Source: Prevotella sp. (GTDB taxonomy: Bacteria; Bacteroidota; Bacteroidia; Bacteroidales; Bacteroidaceae). From it: 42,672 bases of DNA. The notes below the pieces were generated by a model. That model had not been told where the DNA came from and did not search any database. It worked only from the letters and a program-made list of their open reading frames with translations. Positions 7,757 to 15,252 of this stretch are shown piece after piece. The DNA is taken from NCBI GenBank assembly GCA_017471465.1, contig JAFUTI010000027.1:1-42672 (forward strand), read 5' to 3'. Every line of letters starts with the position of its first letter. Position 1 is the first letter of the stretch. Position numbers and translations under genes: made by a program.

Positions 7757-9598
7757 CTACTCTTCATACATCTTGTCGATCTCGGCCTTGTAGTTCTCGT
7801 TCAGCACACGACGCTTGATCTTCAGCGTGTTGGTCAGTTCGCCACGCTCCATCGAGAAGGCGTGGGGCAGCAGCGTGAAGCGCTTGATCTGCTCATAGTG
7901 GGCCAACTGCTGCTGCAACGTGTCGATACGTTCCATCATCATCTCATGAATCTGCTGGTTTTGGCAGAGGTCTTCGCGGCTCCCGAACGGGATGTCGTGT
8001 TTATGGGCATACTCCTCCAGCAGGGAGTAGACGGGGATGATGAGCGCCGAGACAAACTTGCGCTGGTCGGCGATGATGGCTATCTGGTCGACGTACTTGT
8101 CGACGAGTATCTTCGACTCGATCATCTGAGGAGCAATGTACTTGCCGTTGGATGTCTTGAAGAGATCCTTGATACGCTCTTTCAGGAACAGCTCACCACC
8201 CTCCAGATAGCCGGAGTCGCCGGTGCGGAAATAGCCGTCGTCAGTAAAGGTCTGGCGCGTCAGCTCGTCACGGTTGTAGTAACCACGGGTGATTGTCGGA
8301 CCCTTGAGCAGCACCTCACCCTCGTCACTGATGCGGATGGAGAGCCCCTCGATGGGGATACCCACGGAACCGACGGTCCAAGGATCGCCCAGGTGGTTGC
8401 ACGACACCGTGGCCAACGACTCCGTCAGACCGTAACCCACCACCATGTTGATACCGATGGAATGGACGAATTCCTCGACCTTCGGATTCACCGTAGCGCC
8501 GGCAGTAGGGAAGAAATGGGCATTCTCCAACCCCAACTCCTTACGTACGAGCGAAAAAATGGTCTTGTTGAGCATCTCATACTCCAGATGCAGAGCCAAA
8601 GGCGGCTTCTTACCCTTCGAAAGATAGTCGATGTTATGACGGCGGCCCACCTCTATGGCATGCTCGAAAATCTTGCGCTGTACGGCACTGCTGGAGTCGA
8701 TCTTCTCCTGCACACCCATATAGACCTTTTCCCAGAAGCGGGGAACGCTCGACATACAGGTAGGATGAGTTTCCTTCATCGTCTGCTGCACCTGCTGGGG
8801 GTAAGTGTTGACAATAAGCCGCGCACCAACGGTGAGACACAAGATTTTCCATCCCTTCTCAAAGATATGAGTGAAGGGCAGGAAGTTCAGCACGCGGTCC
8901 TCGTCGGTCACCGGAACGCACTTGCCGTTGGCTATCATAGCAGCATGATACTGCCCACAGGTCAGGATGACGCCCTTGGAGTCGCCCGTCGTGCCACTGG
9001 TATAGAGGATGTTGGCAATGTCGTCCATCGATGCCTGGGCCGACAGACTGTCAACCTCCGACTGGCGGGGAAGACCCTCGCCCATCTTCAGGAAATCGTC
9101 GAAATACATGGCCGACGTGTCTTCGTCGGCCAGCTGCACGCCGCGGTCGAAGACGATGATGCGCTCCAGAGTGTGACACGTGGCCTGTACACGGCGCGCC
9201 TTGTCATACTGATCCTGCTCGCCGACGAAGAGGATGCGGATGCTGGCATCGCTGAGCATATACTGTATCTGCTGCTCCGAAGAGGTGGCATAGAACGGGA
9301 TGGTAACGGCACGGATACCCCAAGCACCGAAGTCGCAGAAAAGGTACTGCACGGAGTTCTGAGAGAACACGCCCACATTCTCCTGCACCTTCACGCCCAG
9401 ATTGAGCAGCGCATTGGACACACACTTGACCGTCGCCGAGAACTGGTTCCACGACATCGACTTCCACATTCCCGAACTACGTTCGCCTACCCGTAGCCTT
9501 TCCGCGCCACCGAAATCCTTATAGATGAGGACTTCGCGGTCGCCATAGGTCTTTGCCTGCTCATGGATGAGCACGGCCTGATGGCTGAGATTTTGCAT
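7757..9598 (-). CDS. Long-chain acyl-CoA synthetase (AMP-dependent)
   Basis: 613 residues from the chosen start. This is a member of the ANL superfamily that activates fatty acids to acyl-AMP and then acyl-CoA at the cytoplasmic face of the membrane. The P-loop-like AMP motif YTSGTTGDSKG is at 199-209, the A5-type motif GYGLTES lies in the middle, and the YFRTGDSGYL...RIKDLFKTSNGKYIAPQ hinge/core motifs are near the C-terminus, all intact. The start at 9598 (MQNLSHQAVL) is preferred over an upstream in-frame ATG because a -7 box lies 19 nt before it. Convergent with the hemerythrin regulator (6-nt gap) and divergent from the M20 peptidase gene. Confidence 0.92.
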   Translation of the reverse strand: MQNLSHQAVLIHEQAKTYGDREVLIYKDFGGAERLRVGERSSGMWKSMSWNQFSATVKCVSNALLNLGVKVQENVGVFSQNSVQYLFCDFGAWGIRAVTIPFYATSSEQQIQYMLSDASIRILFVGEQDQYDKARRVQATCHTLERIIVFDRGVQLADEDTSAMYFDDFLKMGEGLPRQSEVDSLSAQASMDDIANILYTSGTTGDSKGVILTCGQYHAAMIANGKCVPVTDEDRVLNFLPFTHIFEKGWKILCLTVGARLIVNTYPQQVQQTMKETHPTCMSSVPRFWEKVYMGVQEKIDSSSAVQRKIFEHAIEVGRRHNIDYLSKGKKPPLALHLEYEMLNKTIFSLVRKELGLENAHFFPTAGATVNPKVEEFVHSIGINMVVGYGLTESLATVSCNHLGDPWTVGSVGIPIEGLSIRISDEGEVLLKGPTITRGYYNRDELTRQTFTDDGYFRTGDSGYLEGGELFLKERIKDLFKTSNGKYIAPQMIESKILVDKYVDQIAIIADQRKFVSALIIPVYSLLEEYAHKHDIPFGSREDLCQNQQIHEMMMERIDTLQQQLAHYEQIKRFTLLPHAFSMERGELTNTLKIKRRVLNENYKAEIDKMYEE

Positions 9599-9617
9599 AG
9601 CTGTACCAAATTTTCTG

Positions 9618-9625
9618 CAAAAGTA
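9618..9625 (-). promoter_or_regulatory. -7 box of the acyl-CoA synthetase gene
   Basis: TACTTTTG on the minus strand matches TAnnTTTG and lies 19 nt upstream of the ATG. A TTTG is present at 9653-9650, but the spacer (24 nt) is longer than usual, so the -33 element is uncertain. Confidence 0.5.
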
Positions 9626-9664
9626 CGCAAAAAGTGGGACATAGAAAAACAAAAAGACGCTTTT

Positions 9665-9696
9665 TTTGGTTTTTTCGTTACTATTTCGTACCTTTG
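9665..9696 (+). promoter_or_regulatory. Promoter of the argE-like gene, giving a leaderless mRNA
   Basis: TTTG (9665-9668), a 20-nt spacer and TACCTTTG (9689-9696) are followed by only CACT before the ATG at 9701. Geometry and -7 box are the same as for prfB, so the transcript should begin at or beside the start codon. Confidence 0.75.
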
Positions 9697-9700
9697 CACT

Positions 9701-10759
9701 ATGGAACAATATGTTAACGACGCCATCGGGCTGCTCCGGCAGCTCATTGCCACACCCTCCGTCAGCCGCGACGAGGGACGGGCCGCCGACATCATGTCAC
9801 AGCACCTGGACACCTGGGGACTGCCCCACGGACGTGAGGGGAACAACCTGTGGATAGTCTGTCCGGATTGGGACGACAGCCGACAGACGGTGATGCTCAA
9901 TGCACATATCGACACCGTGAAGCCTGTAGCAACCTGGACACGCGACCCCTTCGACCCGACCATCGACGGCGACACGCTCTATGGTTTGGGCTCCAACGAC
10001 TGCGGCGGCGGACTGGTGGCCACCCTGCAGGCCTACCGCATCATGGCAGAACGGCCACGCAACTACAACCTGCTATGGGTATGCTCAGCCGAGGAGGAGG
10101 TGTCGGGCCAGGATGGTTTCAGCCGTGTACTCCAGCGGCTGCCGAAGGTCGACATTGCAATCGTCGGCGAGCCGACGGGCATGCAGCCGGCCACAGCCGA
10201 GAAAGGGCTGATGGTCATCGACGGCTATGCCTACGGGAAGTCAGGCCATGCCGCCCGCAACGAGGGCGTCAACGCCATCTACGAGGCCTTGGACGACCTG
10301 GTATGGCTGCGCGACTACCACTTCCGCAAGGAAAGTCAGCTGCTCGGCCCTACAAAGATGAGCGTCACCGTCGTCGAGAGCGGCACACAGCACAACGTCG
10401 TCCCCGACCAGCTGCACTTCGTCATCGACGTGCGCACCAACGAACACTACCAGAATGAGTATATCTTTGAGTTCCTGCGCAAGCACATGCAGAAGTGCGA
10501 ACTCAAGGCACGATCCTTCCGTCTCCATTCGTCGGGCATCAGCCACGACCATCCGCTGGTACAGCGCTGCCTGCAGATGGGCATGAAGCCCTTTGGTTCG
10601 CCCACACTCAGCGACCAGGCACTAATGCCGTTCCCGTCACTGAAACTCGGCCCCGGGGAGTCGTGCCGCAGCCACTCGGCCGACGAGTTCATCAGGATTT
10701 CGGAGATACGCCAGGCTATTGAGACGTACGTCAATTTGCTGACGGGCCTCCGCCTATGA
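9701..10759 (+). CDS. argE: M20 family metallo-deacylase, ArgE/DapE type (probable acylornithine deacylase)
   Basis: 352 residues. Di-zinc ligands fit the M20 pattern: H69 in NAHIDTV, D100 in GSNDCGGG, E131/E132 in SAEEEVSG, E157 in VGEPTG, and the C-terminal His in RSHSADEF. A dimerisation domain (roughly 170-280) includes GKSGHAARN. The family hydrolyses N-acyl groups from amino acids. Since argB follows 39 nt downstream, an arginine-pathway role (removing the acyl group from acylornithine or acylcitrulline) is likely. Several Bacteroidota use N-succinyl rather than N-acetyl intermediates, and the sequence alone does not settle which acyl group is used. The ATG at 9701 is fixed by the adjacent promoter. 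Confidence 0.85.
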   Translation: MEQYVNDAIGLLRQLIATPSVSRDEGRAADIMSQHLDTWGLPHGREGNNLWIVCPDWDDSRQTVMLNAHIDTVKPVATWTRDPFDPTIDGDTLYGLGSNDCGGGLVATLQAYRIMAERPRNYNLLWVCSAEEEVSGQDGFSRVLQRLPKVDIAIVGEPTGMQPATAEKGLMVIDGYAYGKSGHAARNEGVNAIYEALDDLVWLRDYHFRKESQLLGPTKMSVTVVESGTQHNVVPDQLHFVIDVRTNEHYQNEYIFEFLRKHMQKCELKARSFRLHSSGISHDHPLVQRCLQMGMKPFGSPTLSDQALMPFPSLKLGPGESCRSHSADEFIRISEIRQAIETYVNLLTGLRL

Positions 10760-10798
10760 CGATGCTTGCAGAATCACAAAAGAATAAAGCAAAAACAC

Positions 10799-11572
10799 AT
10801 GAAAGAAAAACTGACGATAGTCAAGGTAGGCGGTGCCATCGTTGAAGACGAGGCACAGCTGACACAGCTACTGAAGGACTTCAGCGCCATAGACGGACAC
10901 AAGGTGCTGGTACACGGCGGCGGACGCCGTGCTACGAAGATCGCCACACAGCTGGGCATTGAGACAAAGATGGTGGACGGACGCCGCATCACCGACGCCC
11001 AGATGCTGGAGGTGGTGACGATGGTCTACGGCGGTCTGGTGAACAAGCACGTAGTGGCAATGCTACAGGCGCAGAGTGTCGATGCCGTTGGACTGACAGG
11101 TGCCGACGGCGACATCATACGCTCCGTAAAACGACCTCTTAAAAACGGCATCGACTACGGTTTCGTGGGCGACGTAAAAAAGGCCGATGGCGAGAAAATA
11201 GCCCATTTCATCGAGGCCGGACTAGTACCTGTCATAGCACCGCTGACGCACGACGGGCAGGGAGACATCCTTAACACCAACGCCGACACGATGGCCTCGG
11301 AGACGGCCAAGGCACTGGCCGGACTGTACGACGTGACACTCATCTTCTCGTTTGAGAAGAAAGGCGTACTGAGCAATCCCGAGGATGACGAGTCAGTAAT
11401 TCCCGTCATCACCCGCGCCGACTTCGAACATTATCGGGATGACGGCACCATCAGCGGCGGCATGCTCCCTAAGATAGAGAATGCGCTGGCAGCTGTGGAT
11501 GCCGGCGTCAGTCAGGTCATCATCACACTGGCCACAGCCATCGACGGACAACACGGAACGGTCATCAAATGA
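10799..11572 (+). CDS. argB: Acylglutamate kinase
   Basis: 257 residues of the amino-acid kinase fold. Visible motifs are KVGGAIV at the N-terminus (phosphate binding), VHGGGR near 40, VGLTGADGD, NTNADTMASE, and the C-terminal SGGMLPKIENA and AIDGQHGT stretches. It phosphorylates the gamma-carboxylate of N-acetyl- (or, in some Bacteroidota, N-succinyl-) glutamate, the second step of ornithine synthesis, in the cytoplasm. The start was placed at 10799 so that the protein begins MKEKLTIVKVGG. It forms a likely operon with the upstream argE-like gene and with the ECF sigma gene whose ATG overlaps its stop. Confidence 0.93.
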   Translation: MKEKLTIVKVGGAIVEDEAQLTQLLKDFSAIDGHKVLVHGGGRRATKIATQLGIETKMVDGRRITDAQMLEVVTMVYGGLVNKHVVAMLQAQSVDAVGLTGADGDIIRSVKRPLKNGIDYGFVGDVKKADGEKIAHFIEAGLVPVIAPLTHDGQGDILNTNADTMASETAKALAGLYDVTLIFSFEKKGVLSNPEDDESVIPVITRADFEHYRDDGTISGGMLPKIENALAAVDAGVSQVIITLATAIDGQHGTVIK

Positions 11573-12087
11573 AGAACATCAGTTTCCAGAACGACATCCT
11601 GCCACTGAAGAACAAACTCTACAGGCTGGCACTGCGCATCACGCTTAACCCCGAGGATGCCGAAGACGCCGTTCAGGAAACGATGATGAAAGTGTGGAAC
11701 CGACGCAGCCAGTGGGAACAGATAGAATCGATAGAAGCCTTTTGTCTGACCGTCTGTCGTAACCTGTCGCTCGACAAGACACGTCATATAAGGGCTGACA
11801 GCCAAAGCCTCGACAACAGGGCTAACGACACTGCCGACAACAGCCATCACGCCAACCCCGAGCAACAGGCCATAGAACGGGACCGGCTACAACTGGTGAG
11901 GCGCATCGTCGACAGCCTGCCAGAAAAACAGCGCAGCGTCATGCAGCTACGCGACTTCGAAGGGAAAAGCTACAAAGAGATAGCCACCATCATGGACATC
12001 AGCGAAGAACAGGTGAAGATCAATATCTTCCGTGCCCGTCAAACCGTCAAGCAACTGTTTCTGAAGTCGGATGACTACGGCATGTAA
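11569..12087 (+). CDS. ECF-type RNA polymerase sigma factor
   Basis: 172 residues, the usual ECF length. Region 2 is recognisable from ALRITLNPEDAEDAVQETMMKVW and the following basic helix (CRNLSLDKTRH). Region 4 is LPEKQRSVMQLRDFEGKSYKEIATIMDISEEQVKINIFRARQTVK, here split into its helix-turn-helix parts. Its ATG overlaps the argB stop codon (ATGA), so it is translationally coupled to an arginine gene, an unexpected but clear arrangement. A small membrane protein gene resembling its anti-sigma partner follows after an ECF-like promoter. Confidence 0.9.
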   Translation: MKNISFQNDILPLKNKLYRLALRITLNPEDAEDAVQETMMKVWNRRSQWEQIESIEAFCLTVCRNLSLDKTRHIRADSQSLDNRANDTADNSHHANPEQQAIERDRLQLVRRIVDSLPEKQRSVMQLRDFEGKSYKEIATIMDISEEQVKINIFRARQTVKQLFLKSDDYGM

Positions 12088-12109
12088 AGTTAACAAAAAT
12101 TAAAATCAG

Positions 12110-12150
12110 GACGGGGGTGTAACTTTTCCCCGTCATCATCGTCAATTATT
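12110..12150 (+). promoter_or_regulatory. Hairpin overlapping a probable ECF promoter before the anti-sigma-like gene
   Basis: TGTAAC (12118-12123), a 16-nt spacer and CGTC (12140-12143), followed by TATTATAG, fit the usual ECF promoter form (an AAC -35 and a CGTC -10), suggesting autoregulation by the preceding sigma factor. The same segment can fold as a 7-bp stem (12110-12116 with 12128-12134), which might also act as an attenuator for read-through transcription. Confidence 0.5.
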
Positions 12151-12173
12151 ATAGAGAACCGTTGAAAAAGTGT

Positions 12174-12650
12174 ATGGACTATAAGTACATTGAACAACTC
12201 TTAGAGCGCTATTTTCAGTGTGAGACCACGCTGGAGGAGGAGAATATCCTTCGCAGCTTCTTCTCGCAAGAGGATGTGCCAGTATGGCTACTGAAGTATC
12301 AGGCTCTCTTCAACTACGAAGTCGAGAAGGAAGAACCACTCGGAGAGGATTTCGACGATCGCATCATGGCGCTTATTGAGCAGGGAGAGCCTGTGAAGGC
12401 TCGCGTACTGACACTGACACAGCGTCTGAAACCCCTCTTTAAGGCCGCTGCAATGATAGCCATCGTGCTCACAATAGGCAACGCCGCCCAAGCTCCCTGG
12501 GACCGCGGATGGGACAACCCCCGTGAGGAGTACGCCAAATTCCTGGAGCAGCAGCGTATGGATTCGCTGAATAAGATGGGGCCGATACAGGCAGAGAACA
12601 CACTGGAAGACAGTACCAACGTCCAAACGCCAGAACTGCCGAAATACTGA
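12174..12650 (+). CDS. Small single-pass membrane protein, probable anti-sigma factor
   Basis: 158 residues. The N-terminal region (YIEQLLERYFQCETTLEEENILRSFF) resembles the N-terminal helix of Bacteroidota proteins placed after ECF sigma genes, also seen in the gene at 18190 (ILIKKYLNGETTAEEERTLAYE). One predicted transmembrane helix (FKAAAMIAIVLTIGNAA) lies near residues 85-105, and the periplasmic tail is Gln/Glu rich. The start at 12174 (ATG) is preferred to a TTG 12 nt upstream. The anti-sigma role is inferred from position and topology; no zinc-binding anti-sigma motif is visible. Confidence 0.6.
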   Translation: MDYKYIEQLLERYFQCETTLEEENILRSFFSQEDVPVWLLKYQALFNYEVEKEEPLGEDFDDRIMALIEQGEPVKARVLTLTQRLKPLFKAAAMIAIVLTIGNAAQAPWDRGWDNPREEYAKFLEQQRMDSLNKMGPIQAENTLEDSTNVQTPELPKY

Positions 12651-12770
12651 ATATAGAATATTTTTCTATGCTTTCTCTATAAATAATTATTATTAAAACA
12701 CAATCATGAGAAACTGTGAAGTTTCTATTCTCTCAAATTTTTCATAACATACTTTGAAACACAACAGAAA

Positions 12771-12808
12771 GGGTCATCACCGAGATGTCGGGATGGCCCG
12801 AATTTTTT
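12771..12808 (+). terminator. Rho-independent terminator ending the argE-argB-sigma operon
   Basis: An 8-bp outer stem (12771-12778 with 12792-12799, one T-G pair) and a 4-bp inner stem with a GATG loop are separated by one bulged A and followed by a run of six T (12803-12808). It lies between the anti-sigma-like gene and the convergent CPBP gene. Confidence 0.8.
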
Positions 12809-12826
12809 ATGAAGGGATAGCGAATG

Positions 12827-13591
12827 TCAGCCGGCCTTGCGGAGTCGCAGGTTCAACTGATAGAGGGCTGGCAACAGGATGAATAGCGAGAAGAAACAGG
12901 CGGCGACCACTGAACGATAGCTTCCAAGGATGTCGACAAGCCGTAAGTCAGGATTAGGATAAAGATTATAGAGGACATAGGCTATGGAGTTGTTGACCCA
13001 GTGGTAGACCACCCCCGGCACAATGCTGTCAGTACGGTAGTAAAGCCAACCAAGAAGCAGACCGATAAGAAAGGCATGAGGCATCTGGGCAGGATTGCCG
13101 TGAATCAGCGCAAAGAAGACAGCTGAGATGGCAATAGCCACCCAGTGGCTCGACGCCCACCTAAGCAGGGCACGCAGGACGGCACCTCTGAACACCAGCT
13201 CTTCGCAGACGGGCGCCAGCAGTCCCACGACAAAATAGCCCCAACGGTCACGGAGAATCATGTCGAACTCCTGTTCAACAATATTGGGCAATTCTGGCAT
13301 CACCTCCTGCAGGCAGGTCGACGGGATGATAGCACCGACTGCTGCCAGTGCACACCAGCAGAACACCGCCCACGGCCGCGACTGCACATAACTACGCGAC
13401 ACCTCTGCCCAGCGCAGATAGAGAAAGAGGACTAGTATTGCCACACTTGACGCCGTCAGGTCGACAATCAACATCTTAGCACCTGCTGCGGCAATATCGA
13501 ACTTGAACAGTGCCAATGTCTGATGGACAAGGAAAGGGACGAGTACCTGAATGGCAGCGAAGGCCAACGTGTAAACAAAAGCTTTTATCAT
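12827..13591 (-). CDS. CPBP family intramembrane metalloprotease
   Basis: 254 residues with about seven hydrophobic segments. The CPBP/Abi (Rce1-like) motifs are present: EELVFRG at 130-136, the His of FALIHGNPAQM (H164), and the last motif GVVYHWVNNSIAY near 193-205. Members are membrane-embedded proteases or CAAX-type processing enzymes; in bacteria substrates are mostly unknown. It starts 6 nt after the ribF stop, so the two are probably co-transcribed from the ribF promoter. Confidence 0.88.
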   Translation of the reverse strand: MIKAFVYTLAFAAIQVLVPFLVHQTLALFKFDIAAAGAKMLIVDLTASSVAILVLFLYLRWAEVSRSYVQSRPWAVFCWCALAAVGAIIPSTCLQEVMPELPNIVEQEFDMILRDRWGYFVVGLLAPVCEELVFRGAVLRALLRWASSHWVAIAISAVFFALIHGNPAQMPHAFLIGLLLGWLYYRTDSIVPGVVYHWVNNSIAYVLYNLYPNPDLRLVDILGSYRSVVAACFFSLFILLPALYQLNLRLRKAG

Positions 13592-13597
13592 CGTATA

Positions 13598-14536
13598 TCA
13601 ACTGTTTAATATCATTTCTGCATGACGGGCATCGGCCGTCAACTGGACAACGAGCGCCTCACGACTCTCAAACGGTCTTTCGGCTCGTAAGCGGGCAACA
13701 AACTGAACTGTCAGCGACTCACCATACAGATTTCCATGGAAATGGAAGACATGCGTCTCTAGCGTCAGACGGTCGCCGCCAAAAGTTGGCCGTCGCCCGA
13801 TGTTCATCATGCCATGCTTCTCCTCGCCCGATGGCAGATACACCTTCACCGCATAGACACCAGACGAAGGTATCAGCTTGTCAACATCCGAGGGCTCCAA
13901 ATTAGCCGTCGGGAAGCCCAGACCCGTTCCCACATGCTCACCTCCGACAACCTTACCAGTCAGTGTGTAGGGTCGTCCTAAGCAGACAGCAGCCTGCGAA
14001 ACCTCTCCCGCAAGTAACATCTGGCGTACCTTTGACGAACTGACACGCACTGCCGCCACATCGAGAGGATCGCCCCGCAGAACTGTCATGCCAAGTTGGC
14101 GGCCATAGTCGACATAGTCGTCGAACCCCTCGGTAGTACCGGGTATACGATGGCCAAACCGATTGTCGTAGCCCATAACCAGCACGCATACACCTAACTG
14201 CCGCGAGAGCACATCGGCCATGAAGTCACGGGCCGACAGAGCTGCCATCGCCTTGTCGAAAGGCAACACAACCAAACGGTCTGCCCCCGTCTGCGACAGA
14301 AGTGACACCTTCTCGTCAAACGTTGACAGTAGCTGTGGATGCCAGTCAGGCTGCAGCAACTGACGCGGATGGCGGGAGAAGGTGATGACTGTCGAGGCCA
14401 ACCTTGAGTCACGAGCGGCTTGAAGCATCTTGCCGATGAGATGGCGATGCCCCTGATGCACACCATCGAAAAAACCGATGGTGGCCACACAAGGCGAAAG
14501 CGTTGCTTCCTGTTTCTTAAGGTCGAGAATCTCCAT
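13598..14536 (-). CDS. ribF: Bifunctional riboflavin kinase / FAD synthetase
   Basis: 312 residues, the typical length. The N-terminal nucleotidyltransferase domain has GFFDGVHQGHRHLI and later GYDNRFGH. The C-terminal riboflavin kinase domain has GRPYTLTGKVVGGEHVGTGLGFPTANL, including the PTAN motif. It converts riboflavin to FMN and FMN to FAD in the cytoplasm. The start ATG lies 7 nt after a TACCTTTG box, suggesting a very short or absent leader. The CPBP protease gene follows closely. Confidence 0.95.
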   Translation of the reverse strand: MEILDLKKQEATLSPCVATIGFFDGVHQGHRHLIGKMLQAARDSRLASTVITFSRHPRQLLQPDWHPQLLSTFDEKVSLLSQTGADRLVVLPFDKAMAALSARDFMADVLSRQLGVCVLVMGYDNRFGHRIPGTTEGFDDYVDYGRQLGMTVLRGDPLDVAAVRVSSSKVRQMLLAGEVSQAAVCLGRPYTLTGKVVGGEHVGTGLGFPTANLEPSDVDKLIPSSGVYAVKVYLPSGEEKHGMMNIGRRPTFGGDRLTLETHVFHFHGNLYGESLTVQFVARLRAERPFESREALVVQLTADARHAEMILNS

Positions 14537-14543
14537 TCGTCGG

Positions 14544-14551
14544 CAAAGGTA
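14544..14551 (-). promoter_or_regulatory. -7 box of ribF
   Basis: TACCTTTG on the minus strand, ending 7 nt before the ribF ATG. No good TTTG is seen at the usual -33 distance, so the promoter is only half supported. Confidence 0.5.
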
Positions 14552-14580
14552 AGAAAAAGTTCGCTATTTTAAAAGAAAAA

Positions 14581-14612
14581 TTTGGATAATTGAGATTTTT
14601 AGTGTAACTTTG
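14581..14612 (+). promoter_or_regulatory. Promoter of the tRNA gene
   Basis: TTTG (14581-14584), a 20-nt spacer and TAACTTTG (14605-14612) match the consensus and lie 32 nt upstream of the mature tRNA 5' end. Confidence 0.75.
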
Positions 14613-14644
14613 CACCCGCAAAGCGAAAAACAGGCGTTTTTGCA

Positions 14645-14718
14645 GGACTTGTAGCTCAGTTGGTTAGAGCAACAGACTCATAATCTGGAGGTCCCAGGTT
14701 CAAGCCCTGGCTGGTCCA
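14645..14718 (+). tRNA. tRNA with CAU anticodon (elongator Met, or Ile2 after lysidine modification)
   Basis: A 74-nt cloverleaf is readable: acceptor GGACTTG/CTGGTCC with one T-T mismatch, D-arm TAGCTCAGTTGGTTAGAGC, anticodon loop CTCATAA, variable loop, and T-arm CCAGG-TTCAAGC-CCTGG, discriminator A. CCA is not encoded (ACA follows). The CTCATAA loop occurs in both elongator tRNA-Met and tRNA-Ile(CAU), and the sequence alone does not decide between them. It stands at the boundary between the core region and the accessory region. Confidence 0.9.
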
Positions 14719-14724
14719 CACTGA

Positions 14725-14770
14725 AAATCAGCAACTTACGAGCAATCGAAGGTTGCTGATTTCTCTTTTT
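14725..14770 (+). terminator. Rho-independent terminator after the tRNA
   Basis: An 11-bp perfect stem (14725-14735 with 14752-14762) with a 16-nt loop is followed by TCTCTTTTT-type T-rich sequence to 14770. Confidence 0.75.
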
Positions 14771-14878
14771 GCGAACAATTTGCGAACAAAATGGTATTTC
14801 ATGGAACATTGTGCATACCTCCTGAAGGCTCTGGTATCTGCATTTTGTTCGCAAAATCCTCGATTTTTGTTCGCAAAG
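14768..14878 (+). repeat. Four oriented copies of TTTGCGAACA, possible integrase arm sites
   Basis: Two direct copies (14768-14777 and 14779-14788) face two inverted copies (14846-14855 and 14869-14878). The inner pair extends to a perfect 15-bp inverted repeat (14779-14793 with 14841-14855). Clusters of such short sites just downstream of a tRNA are typical of tyrosine-recombinase attachment regions. No integrase gene is seen in the window, so this would be an att remnant or the integrase lies elsewhere. Confidence 0.5.
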
Positions 14879-15015
14879 CGTAAAAAACTCCTTTTTTGTA
14901 TCTTATTTCTCTAATATTTTCGTACCTTTGTCGCTGGATTTCGCATTCGTGTGACACCCAAAGACATTGTGGACAAGAGAAATGGCGTTCGCTATCTCAT
15001 TCAAAGACCTCGAAA
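14879..15015. other. Non-coding stretch with an isolated promoter-like box
   Basis: This is the middle of a 534-nt gene-free interval (14719-15252). TACCTTTG at 14923-14930 is a good -7 box, but the nearest TTTG (14895-14898) is 24 nt upstream, longer than usual. No convincing coding region follows it; a promoter here might once have served a gene that was lost. Confidence 0.35.
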
Positions 15016-15115
15016 TGTAGGAAGTTTCAAGGAATAATTGTCAGAGAATGGATAAGGTGAGCGTTCACGTTATAGCGTGGACGAAACTTATCTGACAATT
15101 ATGGCACTTCCTACA
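15016..15115. repeat. ~100-nt nested palindrome (structured element, possible small RNA or MITE)
   Basis: Three stems nest around one centre. The ends TGTAGGAAGT/ACTTCCTACA pair over 10 bp (15016-15025 with 15106-15115). ATAATTGTCAGA pairs with TCTGACAATTAT over 12 bp (15034-15045 with 15091-15102). CGTTCACG pairs with CGTGGACG over 8 bp with one G-T (15062-15069 with 15076-15083), closing a 6-nt loop. No coding sequence is seen inside. The terminal inverted repeats would suit a miniature transposable element; the stable stem would equally suit an RNA. Confidence 0.7.
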
Positions 15116-15169
15116 GCCACGAGGGAAAGATATGGGTTGTTCACGCTTTCTTTATGCTCAGTGTATTAG

Positions 15170-15237
15170 GAAAGTTTAACGCCCCGCAGCGTCATATTTC
15201 CACGATTACGGCGTATATATAATAAAAGGTAAAGACA
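15170..15237 (+). repeat. 68-nt leader repeat, copy 1 (upstream of the thioredoxin-family gene at 15253)
   Basis: It matches 26249-26316 at 64 of 68 positions, all four differences lying in a 10-nt central block. It ends with an AT-rich ATATATAATAAAAGG stretch 15 nt before the ATG. Both copies precede genes that start with the same signal-peptide DNA. It may be a shared promoter or 5' UTR; no TAnnTTTG box is present in it. Confidence 0.8.
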
Positions 15238-15252
15238 AATAAGAAACAAACA

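Noticed and set aside
7862-9496. 544-residue open frame on the plus strand
   Set aside because: It lies opposite the acyl-CoA synthetase, an ANL enzyme with full motifs, and reflects codon bias on the complementary strand.
14923-14998. Start of an integrase gene after the promoter-like box
   Set aside because: No open frame with recombinase motifs follows; the region ends in the palindrome.
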